Of a DNA stretch of 64,000 bases, positions 41,858-51,405 are shown in pieces (positions within the stretch are counted from its first letter, which is position 1; every line of letters starts with the position of its first letter). Both the position numbers and the translations under genes were made by a program. Source of the stretch: Mastigocoleus testarum BC008 (GTDB lineage: Bacteria > Cyanobacteriota > Cyanobacteriia > Cyanobacteriales > Nostocaceae); assembly GCF_001456025.1 (NCBI RefSeq), contig NZ_LMTZ01000098.1, positions 62,001-126,000 of the forward strand, written 5' to 3'. The notes under the pieces are model-generated. The model was not told where the DNA came from. It made no database searches and worked only from the letters and a program-made list of their open reading frames with translations.

Positions 41858-44002
41858 CTAAGGATTTAAAAAATCTAAATGGTTACCCGATTGAGAACGC
41901 AATTCTTCGAAAGTTCCTTGAATTTTTAATTGACCTTGATCTAACAGTATTATCCAATCAGCCTTGGAAATTACCCGGGGACGGTGACTGATCAAAATTG
42001 TAGTTTTTCCTTTACGAAAAGCAAACAACTGACTCAAAACTCGATTTTCACTAACTGGATCTAGCCCCCCGGTTGATTCATCCAAAATCAAAACAGGCGG
42101 ATCGTTAATTATTGCTCTGGCGATCGCAAGTCTTTGACGTTGACCTCCAGAAATATTCGCACCAAACTCACCCAAAATAGTCTGGTATTTATCCGGTAAC
42201 TTACTAATAAAGCCGTCAGCTTCAGCAATTTTACAAGCAAGCACCATTTGCTCAAAACTAGCTCTCGGAGCAGCTAAACGAAAATTTTCCACAATCGTTC
42301 TACTCCAAAAGTGAGCATCTTGAGGAACCAGAACAATCTGTTCTCGTAAACAATCTAAGGATAAATCCTTTAAATTATAATCACCAATGCGAATATTACC
42401 CGACTGAGGTGTGTACAAACCTGCAATCACTTTAGCCACACTACTTTTACCACAACCCGATTCGCCAATCAAAGCCACAACTTTTCCACCAGGAATGCGG
42501 ATATTAAAGTCTTCCAACAGATTTAATCTACCCGAATAATGAAATGTGACGTTATCACAGGTAATATCAGCGTCACCAGGAATTTTAGCGTAATGCTTCT
42601 TCTCATCGTCTTTTGTTTCTGGCGTGGCGTCAGTCACTTCTGACAAGCGCTGAGTCGCAGTCTTCACCATCGTAAATTCATCGACAAAAGAAACTATAGT
42701 ACTAATAAATGACGACAAATTTCGATTCATAGTGGTGAAAGCCAACAACTGACCAATAGTGATTTCCTGATTAATTACCAAACTACTTCCATACCAAAGC
42801 AGGGCTAAATTACCATTGGTCGAAACAAACCCAGAGAATACATTATTGATGATGCCAATTTGAATAGTACCGAATGATACATTAGCAAATCGAGAAAATC
42901 TAGCTTGTAATTCCTCCCAAAATTGCGGTACTGCATTGGTTGTTTTGAGTGTCAGTGCACCTTTGAAAGTTTCAACCAAAATACCTTGATTTTCAGCTTC
43001 CAAAATTAATAAATTTCTTGATTTGCGCTGTAGTGCGGGTAAGAAAACAAACGTGGAACCAGTCATCAAAATAGCAATTCCAACTGCAACTAATGTCAGT
43101 ATGGGGCTATAAAAAATCATCACACCCAAAGAGACTAATGCGATCGCAGATTGACTGGGTACGGCAATTACTATTTGTGACACTAACTGGTTAATTTTTT
43201 GAATATCTTCTAACCGACTCACTACTTCACCACTACGACGAGCTTCGTAATACTTTAGAGGTAGGCGTAATATTTGTCGTCCAAATTCAAGTATCAAACT
43301 CAGTTGCAACCTTTGGGCAAAATGGGCGACTAAGTTAGATTGAACCATCCGTAGGCTGTAGCTGACGATGTTCATCACTAAAACAGCAATCCCTACTTCC
43401 CTCAACATATCCATGTCACCCCGAACGAGTACATCATCTGTGAGGATTTGCATCAGGATAGGAGAAGCAAGGGAAAGCATACCAACTATGATGATACAAA
43501 CAAGAGCCTGGGCCAAAATACCTTTATAGGGCCACACTCGGGAAAAGAAGCGCCCGAACCCTCCTATTTTGTCATTCGGTTGCTCGTAAAAACGACCCGT
43601 ATCTGGCTCAACCAATAGCATGACCCAGTTTGCCCATCCTTCGACCAACTCTTTCTTAGATAGGTAACGAATATTGATCGCTGGGTCTGCAACTACGTAT
43701 TTATTTCCTTTTTGCCCGTATAAAACAACCCAGTGCTTACCTTTCCAGTGAATAATCGCCGGGAGCGGTGCTTTTTTTATTTGATTAACCAGTTCTGGTG
43801 AAGCCCTGACTGCTCGAGCATTAAAACCTAGAGCTTCTGCTCCCTGTCTTAAGCCCAACATGGTTGTTCCTAGTTGTCCCGTACCTATTGCTTCCCGAAC
43901 TCGGTTGAGGGCAAATGTGCGCTGATAATGTTTTGCAATGGCAGCCAGACAGGCGGCACCACAGTCTTCTTCACTATGCTGTCGAACAAACTGATATTTC
44001 AT
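41858..44002 (-). CDS. C39-peptidase ABC exporter (PCAT)
   Basis: A 714-residue fusion: N-terminal C39 peptidase with a full triad (Cys14 in EEDCGAACLAA, His90 in KHWVVLYG, Asp106 in ADPAIN), six membrane helices (about 165-440) and an ATPase with Walker A GESGCGKSS near 515, ISGGQRQRLAIARA and VLILDEST. Such exporters cut double-glycine leaders and export the core peptide. The divergent gene encodes the HlyD-type adaptor they need. No precursor with a Gly-Gly leader or modification enzyme was found near them, so the substrate is probably encoded elsewhere. Confidence 0.93.
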   Translation of the reverse strand: MKYQFVRQHSEEDCGAACLAAIAKHYQRTFALNRVREAIGTGQLGTTMLGLRQGAEALGFNARAVRASPELVNQIKKAPLPAIIHWKGKHWVVLYGQKGNKYVVADPAINIRYLSKKELVEGWANWVMLLVEPDTGRFYEQPNDKIGGFGRFFSRVWPYKGILAQALVCIIIVGMLSLASPILMQILTDDVLVRGDMDMLREVGIAVLVMNIVSYSLRMVQSNLVAHFAQRLQLSLILEFGRQILRLPLKYYEARRSGEVVSRLEDIQKINQLVSQIVIAVPSQSAIALVSLGVMIFYSPILTLVAVGIAILMTGSTFVFLPALQRKSRNLLILEAENQGILVETFKGALTLKTTNAVPQFWEELQARFSRFANVSFGTIQIGIINNVFSGFVSTNGNLALLWYGSSLVINQEITIGQLLAFTTMNRNLSSFISTIVSFVDEFTMVKTATQRLSEVTDATPETKDDEKKHYAKIPGDADITCDNVTFHYSGRLNLLEDFNIRIPGGKVVALIGESGCGKSSVAKVIAGLYTPQSGNIRIGDYNLKDLSLDCLREQIVLVPQDAHFWSRTIVENFRLAAPRASFEQMVLACKIAEADGFISKLPDKYQTILGEFGANISGGQRQRLAIARAIINDPPVLILDESTGGLDPVSENRVLSQLFAFRKGKTTILISHRPRVISKADWIILLDQGQLKIQGTFEELRSQSGNHLDFLNP

Positions 44003-44612
44003 AATACCTTGCGGCTATATCCTGGAAACCTCGGTCTGATAACCGGAGGTGGTTAACTTAGACTATAGATTTTCTTCTTACTATAAGCTTGAAAAATTAA
44101 ACCATACCCTATGCTTAACTCGGTCTAGGTTGGTGTTTTTTTATCATTTAAGGTTCTACTCCATAGAGGTTGAAAATTGACTTTACAAATTGTGATATGG
44201 CTGATTTTAACAATAAAAATACACTTTTAAGTTACTTAAATTTTATGGCAAATTATTTTACAATGTTGTTTTTTACTCTTTAGCTAAGTAGTAAATATTG
44301 CAAGACTTTTGAGAGATAAAATAATTTGCAAGAGTCTACAAGTTTTGGAATAAAAGCTTTTAAACAAGCAGCAGAAATAATAGGTAGGATCTAAAAAAAA
44401 GATATAACGTTACATGAAAAACATCGTATTAGTAATAAATAATATTGTCATACTGTTTTTCTTAGAAGTTTGCATTAAATTGAATATTTCAATATAAACT
44501 AAAAAAGCGTATATCACGATTGACAAGAATATTACAGAAATAATTCCTGCGAGCAAATCTGTGATGCTTTTCTCAGTCAATTTATACTAGTCAATTTATA
44601 TATTGATTTATC
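44003..44612. other. Divergent promoter region of the exporter pair
   Basis: A 610-nt AT-rich spacer that must carry promoters for both exporter genes. TTGACA at 44520 is a possible -35 for the adaptor gene. A 13-nt direct repeat (AGTCAATTTATA twice) lies near 44575-44600. Both strands were checked for short ORFs with a Gly-Gly leader and none was found; a 28-codon ORF at 44197 is not convincing. Confidence 0.5.
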
Positions 44613-45962
44613 ATGTTTATTGAAAGCAAACCCATAGAGAGTAAACCTGAATATTTGCCCCAAATCGGGAGTGAAGATCTGTTACCGGAAATTGGTACTT
44701 GGACAAGATTAGGAGGCTTGGTTCTACCAGGTTCTGTTGGGATTGCAGTTGCACTAGCTGCAACTACCGAATACCCGATGACAGTAAAAACAGCTGCTAG
44801 GGTACGCCCAATTGGGGAAGATCGAGTCGTGGAAGCAGCAGCATCGGGAATGGTGACCAGCATTAAGGTCAAGCAGAATCAAGTAGTTGCAAAAGGTCAA
44901 CCAATAGCTACCATTGATGATTCTCAACTACGGACAAAAAAGAGTCAGGTTAAACTGCGAATTCGTCAGAATCAGTTAGAAGTTTCTCAAATTGATGCTC
45001 AACTGTGGGCATTACAAGCACAGATTAATGCAGAATCTAAGTCAGTTGAGAGACAAGTTGCATCGGCACAAGCTAAATTAAGACAAACCAAGAGAGAATA
45101 TAAAGATAAAGAAATTGGTACTCAGGCGCAATTACAAGAAGCAATTGCAAATCTAGATTTAGCCAAGGAAGAGATGAAGCGATATCAAAAACTGGGTAAT
45201 ACCGGAGCTATCTCTGAATTGCAAATTAAAGAGAAAGAACAATCTTTTAAAGCTGCACAAGCTAGGGTGGAAAATGCTAGAGCCCAAATAAACCCAACAA
45301 ATGCAGAAATTTCCATTGCTCAAGAAGAAATTGCTCAAATCAAGGCTAGAGGCGAATCTACTTTAGCTGCATTGCACAAAGAAAAAGAAAGTATCGTCCA
45401 AAGGCGAATCGAAATCGAAAATCAAATTATGAGCGATCGCCAGGAATTCAAACAGGTTCTTGAGGATTTACAAAAAACTATAGTCAGAGCTCCAATGGCG
45501 GGAACTATTCTTAGCTTAGAATTAAGAAATTCCTCCCAAGTAGTCAATCCAGGGGAAGCTGTTGCACATATTTCTCCCGGTTCTGCTCCCTTGGTGGTTA
45601 AAGCTCGGGTTACAGCAGAAGACATCAGCAAAGTTAAAATTTGCAAAGCTGTTAAAGTTGCTGATTGTCAGGAAGGTAAAGTCCAAATGCGAGTTTCTGC
45701 TTACCCATATCCAGACTACGGCGTTCTTAAGGGTGCAGTCAGAGAAATAACCGCCGATACAGTTGAAAAAGAGCAAAAATCTCTGACTCCCGAACCACCT
45801 TCTTATCAAGTGACCATTGAACCAGAACATTCTTACTTAGAAAAGCAAGATGAACATTTTGATTTACAAGCGGGTATGGAAACTACAGCAGAGATAATTT
45901 CCCAAGAGGAAACAGTATTGACTTTCCTTCTCCGCAAAGCTAGGTTAATTACAAACATTTAA
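44613..45962 (+). CDS. HlyD family periplasmic adaptor
   Basis: The 449-residue protein has a cytoplasmic N-terminus with a repeated ESKP, one membrane helix (about 35-52), a first lipoyl half (VVEAAASGMVTSIKVKQNQVVAKGQPIATID), a long coiled coil (about 100-285), a second lipoyl half (IVRAPMAGTILSLELRNSSQVVNPGEAVAHI) and a beta-barrel domain. This is the adaptor of a type I secretion or PCAT system linking the exporter to an outer membrane channel such as TolC. It is divergent from the C39 exporter, which is its most likely partner. Confidence 0.92.
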   Translation: MFIESKPIESKPEYLPQIGSEDLLPEIGTWTRLGGLVLPGSVGIAVALAATTEYPMTVKTAARVRPIGEDRVVEAAASGMVTSIKVKQNQVVAKGQPIATIDDSQLRTKKSQVKLRIRQNQLEVSQIDAQLWALQAQINAESKSVERQVASAQAKLRQTKREYKDKEIGTQAQLQEAIANLDLAKEEMKRYQKLGNTGAISELQIKEKEQSFKAAQARVENARAQINPTNAEISIAQEEIAQIKARGESTLAALHKEKESIVQRRIEIENQIMSDRQEFKQVLEDLQKTIVRAPMAGTILSLELRNSSQVVNPGEAVAHISPGSAPLVVKARVTAEDISKVKICKAVKVADCQEGKVQMRVSAYPYPDYGVLKGAVREITADTVEKEQKSLTPEPPSYQVTIEPEHSYLEKQDEHFDLQAGMETTAEIISQEETVLTFLLRKARLITNI

Positions 45963-46041
45963 GTTTGTATAAATCAAAAATATCTGGATCGCATAATTTT
46001 TAGAATTCTAGGGTCATGGGGGAAAATTACGGTGCATAAAC

Positions 46042-46413
46042 TTATTGGAGACGTGGCAGGAGTGTAACGTCTCCAAAGAGACTGGTGTTTGTAATGATAA
46101 TTCCAATAACTATTAGACTCAAACTAAGCATCCGAGTAATTCTTAAAGGCTCCCCAAGAAAAAGATTGGAGAGAATCACAACACAACTGAACATAATTCC
46201 ACTTGACACTGGCTGAGCGATAGAAACCGGTAAAAAATCTGAGGGTCTTGCAAAAAGAAGCAAATCAATACAGTAAAAAACCAGCACAGCAATAAACCAC
46301 AAAGATGTAACATCTGCAAACAATTTTGACTCTACATCAAGCAAACGCCATCTCTTTAATAAAATATTTCTAATTCCAGCACTTAATAGGTACTCGTGTG
46401 AGGACACTACCAT
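46042..46413 (-). CDS. Small DMT/SMR-like membrane protein, possibly truncated
   Basis: The frame extends to a TTG at 46431, but ATG at 46413 is the better start and gives 123 residues. Three strong hydrophobic helices match the last three helices of SMR/EamA-type transporters (SLWFIAVLVFYCIDLLLFA; PVSIAQPVSSGIMFSCVVIL; LSLSLIVIGIIITN), including the VS.AQPV.SG pattern. The first helix of the usual four is replaced by a hydrophilic segment, and no membrane Glu is visible. It could be a divergent subunit of a two-part transporter or a decaying gene. Confidence 0.55.
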   Translation of the reverse strand: MVVSSHEYLLSAGIRNILLKRWRLLDVESKLFADVTSLWFIAVLVFYCIDLLLFARPSDFLPVSIAQPVSSGIMFSCVVILSNLFLGEPLRITRMLSLSLIVIGIIITNTSLFGDVTLLPRLQ

Positions 46414-46791
46414 TTTTAGCCAATTAGTCAAAAATCATGTGACATATGTCTATATTTGACTACATTTACCTTAAAACTTTGCAACACTCAATTTCAACAA
46501 CTATCCAACTCCTCAACGGAATAGTCCGCGTTTAATTCTTTTGCCTTTATAATTTGATTGTTTAGATAAAGGATCTGAATCAATAAATGAACATTTAGAA
46601 GTCTTACTCAAAGAAAATTGCTCTTAAAAACAAAGTTAATGTAATAATTGCTTTGATGGATGATATTGGTAGTTGCTGGTCTTGCGATCGAAGCTATTGG
46701 ATTTCTTTTTGAGCAACAGAAATATCGTTTACGTTTACAACATATATTGACTCTTTGTTGAAAGAGTAACTCGGTAACTAACCAAAAAGTT
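46414..46791. other. Spacer upstream of surE
   Basis: A 378-nt spacer with the presumed surE promoter at its right. A 33-codon plus-strand ORF at 46660-46761 encodes a hydrophobic then basic peptide (VAGLAIEAIGF...) that might be a gene remnant, but it is too short to name. Confidence 0.45.
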
Positions 46792-47487
46792 ATGACTTTT
46801 ATACTCACCAATGACGATGGGATCGACGCTCCCGGAATTCAAGCACTCTACAAAGCTGTAAATTCATTACCAGAACGCAAATTTCCAATTGTCGTTGCAG
46901 CTCCAAAAGAACATCACTCCGGTTGCGGACATCGAGTAACTGCAAACGCTCCAATTCATATTCAAAATCGCTCTGAAAGTGAATATGCAATTTCAGGTAC
47001 TCCTGCAGATTGTGTCCGCGTTGCTGTAAGCCACATTAGTCAAGAAATCAAATATGTGCTTTCAGGAATCAATGCCGGTGGTAATATGGGAGTCGATACC
47101 TACATATCTGGAACCGTTGCTGCAGTTAGAGAAGCAGCAATGCACGGTATCCCAGGAATTGCAATCTCCCAGTACAAAAAAAAGGATTTAGAGTTTGATT
47201 GGAATTTATCCTCTAAGTGGACTGCTAAGATTTTAGTCGATTTGCTCGAGCGTCCCATAGAGCCAGGTAGTTTTTGGAACGTAAACTTGCCCCACCTGTC
47301 TCCGGAAAGACCACAACCGGAAGTAATATTTTGTGAATCTTGTACAAAACCTTTGCCCATCAGCTATCACATAGAAGGGAATAACCTCTACTATAACGGT
47401 GAATATGCCAAACGAGAAAAAACTCCCAATAGTGATGTTGATGTCTGCTTTTCAGGAAAAATTGCTGTTACCAAATTGAGACTGTAA
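46792..47487 (+). CDS. surE: 5'/3'-nucleotidase SurE
   Basis: SurE removes phosphate from nucleoside 5'- and 3'-monophosphates and is linked to stationary-phase survival. The 231-residue protein has the metal-binding TNDDGIDAPG (Asp8, Asp9), the SGCGHRVT loop, the ISGTPADCVRVA motif and LSGINAGGNMG with the conserved Asn. All active-site residues are present. The gene is flanked by long spacers and seems monocistronic. Confidence 0.95.
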   Translation: MTFILTNDDGIDAPGIQALYKAVNSLPERKFPIVVAAPKEHHSGCGHRVTANAPIHIQNRSESEYAISGTPADCVRVAVSHISQEIKYVLSGINAGGNMGVDTYISGTVAAVREAAMHGIPGIAISQYKKKDLEFDWNLSSKWTAKILVDLLERPIEPGSFWNVNLPHLSPERPQPEVIFCESCTKPLPISYHIEGNNLYYNGEYAKREKTPNSDVDVCFSGKIAVTKLRL

Positions 47488-47571
47488 CTTTTACTCTTGG
47501 TCAGTTTATGCTTTGCACCAAGCCCTTACGGACTACGATTATAAGTTACCAATATCTCCGATACACTATTT

Positions 47572-47892
47572 TTATTTTTCTGTCCCTTCAAGTATATCCA
47601 TTAAGCGGTTGAGACTCTGTGTCAATCCAGTGATTTTCTTCAGCGAGTCATCTTGGTTGTCAGCTAGAGTCTCAATGACATTGCAAAGCGCCAATATTTG
47701 ATAACCTTGCTGCTGAATTTGCTTTCCTTGTTCCTCTACTTGGACGCTCAAATTATCAATTCTATGACCAAGATTTTCGATGGTTTGGGTTGTGGCTAGG
47801 ACAGCTTCTCCTATTTGCTCCACAATAGACTCTAAGCCATTAACTCTAGCATTCATTTCTTTGACTTTATCTTCAACCTCTGTTGGGATCAT
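47572..47892 (-). CDS. Coiled-coil protein of unknown function
   Basis: The 106-residue protein is almost wholly helical with heptad-like hydrophobic spacing (for example VNGLESIVEQIGEAVLATTQTIENLGHRIDNLSVQVEEQG). It has no signal peptide or membrane segment. One Cys lies in the centre. Short coiled-coil proteins of this type are frequent in cyanobacteria and I do not recognise a named family. It is convergent with surE. Confidence 0.65.
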   Translation of the reverse strand: MIPTEVEDKVKEMNARVNGLESIVEQIGEAVLATTQTIENLGHRIDNLSVQVEEQGKQIQQQGYQILALCNVIETLADNQDDSLKKITGLTQSLNRLMDILEGTEK

Positions 47893-48538
47893 ATTTTTAA
47901 AACCTTAATTCTGAGATAGCACCACAAAAATTTATTTGAGCAAAAAATTATTTGAGCAAATAAAAAGTAATAGTAGCACTCGAAGCATTCAAAATACTAA
48001 GTGAAATTTACAGCTTATACGGAAGTATAACTAAACATATTTATACCAGAATTAGATAATTTAAAGTTAGATAAAGCAAGTAGCTAGCATTTAATTGTTA
48101 AGTACAACTTAATTTTATAATTAAAACAACATAACTAGTTAAATATATTACTCTGAAAAACAGTTTCCTATCAAGCAGAGAAAGGTGTTTTACCCTTATT
48201 TTTCTGCATTATACGCAGATTGACACTCAGAATAACATTAATTTATATTTTTGGCTTTAGTTAGCTTAGTTATTTTTTTAACCTATAGTGCAAACAGTGA
48301 ATTACTAGCAAGCAAGAACACTAATAAAAAGAATTTTCAGATTGTCAAGTCAATTATCATCCCCCACAAGAAATATTTATTTGACTTTATCGTAAATTTA
48401 TTAAAAGCGATCTGATAGATTACCTTGATGAAGATTAAGTAAATATACTGTTTAACAATGATTAATTGAGTAAGACTAGGTCTATATTCAGAATTAAAGA
48501 CTCATAAATATATTTTTTATCTATTATTTCGCCGAGCA
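47893..48538. other. 646-nt spacer before the sugar transferase
   Basis: AT-rich with no ORF of coding character. It holds the upstream regions of both divergent flanking genes. No clear hairpin or binding site was recognised. Confidence 0.5.
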
Positions 48539-49219
48539 ATGTACCAGACATCATTAACAGCATATGTTAGGGGTGGAAATTCTAGCACTTGGAAATTACA
48601 ACCCGAACCACATCCTTCTGCAACATCAAAATTTAAACGTTGTTTGGACATTGTTGGTAGTTTGGTTGGACTACTGATTTTGGCAATTCTATTTGTACCC
48701 ATAGCTATTGCAATCAAACTTGACGATCCAACAGGTCCAATCTTTTTCGATCAAGAACGTTACGGACTTCAAGGACGTCCATTTCGTCTTCGTAAATTTC
48801 GTTCTATGGTGAATGATGCTGAAAAGCTCAAATCTTTAGTTGAAAATGAAGCAAATGGATTGTTTTTTAAAAGTAAAAATGACTTTAGAGTCACAAAAAT
48901 CGGTAAGTTTCTTCGAAGCAGTAGTTTAGATGAATTACCACAATTTTTTAACGTTCTGGTAGGTGAGATGAGCTTAGTAGGGACGCGCCCACCAACAGCA
49001 GATGAGGTAAGCAAATATCAAATTCATCACTGGGAGCGTCTAAATGTTAAACCAGGTTTAACTGGAGAGTGGCAAATTAATGGACGTTCCCAAGTCAGAG
49101 ATTTTGAACAAGTGGTTCAATTAGATTTGCAGTATCAGAAAAAGTGGCATCCACTGTATGATGTGCTCGTCATAGTTAAAACATTCCGCATTCTTTTGGG
49201 ACGTACAGGAGCATTCTAA
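48539..49219 (+). CDS. Sugar phosphotransferase (WbaP/WcaJ C-terminal type)
   Basis: The 226-residue protein has a short N-terminus, one hydrophobic hairpin (about residues 40-60) and all transferase motifs: LRKFRSM, DFRVTKIGKFLRSSSLDELPQ, GEMSLVGTRPPTADEV and VKPGLTGEWQINGRS. It should start a polysaccharide repeat on undecaprenyl phosphate. It is clearly a paralogue of the C-terminal part of the STAS fusion at 9528-10532 but has no STAS domain. No other polysaccharide gene is adjacent. Confidence 0.9.
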   Translation: MYQTSLTAYVRGGNSSTWKLQPEPHPSATSKFKRCLDIVGSLVGLLILAILFVPIAIAIKLDDPTGPIFFDQERYGLQGRPFRLRKFRSMVNDAEKLKSLVENEANGLFFKSKNDFRVTKIGKFLRSSSLDELPQFFNVLVGEMSLVGTRPPTADEVSKYQIHHWERLNVKPGLTGEWQINGRSQVRDFEQVVQLDLQYQKKWHPLYDVLVIVKTFRILLGRTGAF

Positions 49220-49471
49220 ATAAATTATCCTTTGGGGTTGAACCGCTCTAAGTTGTTGAAATAAAGGAGATAAACGGGAACGGAAAAATTGGCAAATGTA
49301 ATAGCAAAGAATAAATTTCCAAGCAGCAAAAAATTTATTTATAACCGTACATTTTTATTGAAAATTTTTCTTATTCCCTGTTTTCTATCTTCTGATCCTC
49401 TTTCGGAGGACTTTGAATTATGATGGGATGGATAATGAGGATATAAATAACAAAGCTTCTAATCTAAATAT

Positions 49472-50578
49472 TTAAGTATTATTTTTTACAGGAGTTTTTA
49501 GAGATTCTTTATTTCCAAGTAAATCGGTAGTTGTATCAACAACTATTTGTGCAGCACCTATAAAAAACGATCGCTCAATATTGCTAACTGTGTCACTGGG
49601 TTTGTGATAGTGAGGTGTGCGAAGATTCGCTGTGTCTGTTACTAAAACTGCACCTACTCCCTGATACCAAAATGGAGCATGATCGCTACGCAACACATCA
49701 GGTGTCAGGATACCTTTGAGAGGGATCGGTAACTTTAAAACAGATGGTTGGGGTAAAGTTTTTAAGTTGCTGACTTTTGAATTTTCATTTGAGTTTTTAG
49801 ATTTTGAAGCTATTAGCTTGTGAGCGCTAAAGGAATTTAATAAAGGTAGGTGTTCTATATCGCCAATGACTGCAAGAAAGTCACCCCGATCGCTAGGTGG
49901 AGTTACAGGTAAATTATCGGGATATTTCTGACAGCCAGAAGTATAACAGCCATAACCCACCATATCCATCACAATAACCCCCTGGAGGTTTTCTATATGT
50001 TTTGGCTGCGCAGTAAAAGCCAAACTACCTAAAAGTCCAGCTTCTTCTTTATCAAAAAAAACTAATTCTAAGGTTCGAGGTGTTGGAGTTTTTCCGAGAA
50101 GTCGAGCTATTTCCAAAATTACAGCAACGCCACTAGCATTATCATCGGCTCCAGGAGATTTAAACACCGTATCATAGTGAGCTCCAATCAGAATTGCTCC
50201 CGCACTTTCTTCAGTTCCTTTACGTTCAGCAAAAATATTAACTCCTTGGGGAAATTTTTCTAATTTCGGTTCCCATCCTAAATTTTTCAGTTGATTGACG
50301 ATGTAATTACGAGTGCGTTCTCTTTCTGGGGAAGTATAGCGCTGAAAATTTAATTTATTCAGGTGTGTAAATAACTTTGTTTCAGATACTTGAGGATAAT
50401 GATTTATTGGTGTAGAAGAATTTTGAGGCTGATTTTTTTTAGTTAGGTGTTGTGGAGCGGTTTTATTACTTTTGACTTCTGAAACAATTCTAGACTGTGG
50501 CGCTTGCGAAAAACCACCATTTCCCACTACGAAAAATACTGCTGCTAATAAAAAAATTAGCCATATCCACTTTTTCAT
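49472..50578 (-). CDS. M28 family zinc aminopeptidase, exported
   Basis: ATG at 50578 (MKKWIWLIF) is preferred to the GTG four codons upstream because GGGAAAG sits just before it. A signal peptide of about 20 residues is followed by a Ser/Asn-rich linker and the peptidase domain. Zinc ligands are seen in IGAHYDTV, SPGADDNASG, the catalytic FFDKEEAGLLGS and HYHKPSDT; an insert of about 70 residues lies between the second and third. It should be a periplasmic or secreted peptidase. The gene is monocistronic by context. Confidence 0.9.
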   Translation of the reverse strand: MKKWIWLIFLLAAVFFVVGNGGFSQAPQSRIVSEVKSNKTAPQHLTKKNQPQNSSTPINHYPQVSETKLFTHLNKLNFQRYTSPERERTRNYIVNQLKNLGWEPKLEKFPQGVNIFAERKGTEESAGAILIGAHYDTVFKSPGADDNASGVAVILEIARLLGKTPTPRTLELVFFDKEEAGLLGSLAFTAQPKHIENLQGVIVMDMVGYGCYTSGCQKYPDNLPVTPPSDRGDFLAVIGDIEHLPLLNSFSAHKLIASKSKNSNENSKVSNLKTLPQPSVLKLPIPLKGILTPDVLRSDHAPFWYQGVGAVLVTDTANLRTPHYHKPSDTVSNIERSFFIGAAQIVVDTTTDLLGNKESLKTPVKNNT

Positions 50579-50904
50579 TATCTTTCCCACTTGAAGTTTG
50601 GATGATGTGATGTGTGCTTAGATGGTAAAGACGATAAATGTTTAATCCAGTTCGCTTCACAGAAACTAGGAATAAATCAGTAAGACACAAAATATATGTA
50701 GCACATAAAACATTATTTGCTGTATCGTCTTATATCTTTATAACTCTTATTTTCGTAGTTGATTTTACCTCTGTAAGTACTATTTTTACTAGGTTTGAGG
50801 CTAGAAACTTTTTTAGGTTTGACATTATGTCTTTTGACTTTGTACGTATTTACACGTAAAATACTCAGGATTATCTACAGCGTAATTAATTTTCATTGCA
50901 AATC
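50579..50904. other. Divergent spacer between M28 and lipoprotein genes
   Basis: About 326 nt holding promoters of two divergent genes. A plus-strand ORF at 50638-50859 lacks a ribosome-binding site and shows no family features. Confidence 0.45.
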
Positions 50905-51405
50905 ATGAAAAATAAATTTTTTGCTGCTGCGCTCGGATTATCTTGTTTCAATATGATTTTTCTTACAAGCTGTCTTGCTAATGCTAACCCCAGAACTCAT
51001 AAAAGCAAGTATCATCATCATAAACAAGTGGAAATTCCTGCTACTCAAGAAGCACCAAAAGTAGATTTAATAGTCCACAAAGATACAATGAAGGGGTGGA
51101 ATTTAGAAATTAAAGTTGATAATTTTAAGTTTGCACCAGAACGAATTAATACAAACTCAGCATTAAATGAAGGTCATGCTCATCTGTTTATAAATGGGAA
51201 AAAAGTTACCAGGCTTTACGCTTCTTGGTACTATCTCAATAATCTTGAGCCAGGTAACAATGAAATAACCGTAACTTTAAATACTAATAAGCACGAAGAT
51301 TTAACTGTCAATGGTAAGTTGATTAAAGATACGGAATCTGTTGAAGTAACAGCGGCTAAGCAGCAGGCAGACAAACAGCAGCACAATAACAAGCATCAAA
51401 TGTAA
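50905..51405 (+). CDS. Exported lipoprotein with cupredoxin-like core
   Basis: ATG at 50905 is chosen over a TTG three codons earlier. The 166-residue protein has a lipoprotein signal with Cys23 in FLTSC, a His/Lys-rich stretch (KYHHHKQ) and a beta-sandwich core: WNLEIKVDNFKFAPERIN, then EGHAHLFINGKKVTRLYASWYYL and NNEITVTLNTNKHEDLTVNGK. The tail is Gln/His-rich. The GHAHLFINGKK pattern recurs in predicted extracytoplasmic proteins near metal genes; copper binding is possible through the His residues, but that is inference. It precedes the membrane fusion gene at 51854 on the same strand. Confidence 0.7.
   Translation: MKNKFFAAALGLSCFNMIFLTSCLANANPRTHKSKYHHHKQVEIPATQEAPKVDLIVHKDTMKGWNLEIKVDNFKFAPERINTNSALNEGHAHLFINGKKVTRLYASWYYLNNLEPGNNEITVTLNTNKHEDLTVNGKLIKDTESVEVTAAKQQADKQQHNNKHQM

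Noticed and set aside
44197..44283. 28-codon ORF between the C39 exporter and adaptor, considered as a precursor peptide
   Set aside because: It has no Gly-Gly leader, no Shine-Dalgarno sequence and a hydrophobic end that looks random.
46660..46761. 33-codon hydrophobic/basic ORF, considered as a remnant of a DUF1295-type membrane protein
   Set aside because: Too short for a reliable match, and an in-frame stop lies just upstream.
50638..50859. 73-codon plus-strand ORF between M28 peptidase and lipoprotein genes
   Set aside because: No ribosome-binding site and it spans the region where both divergent promoters should lie.
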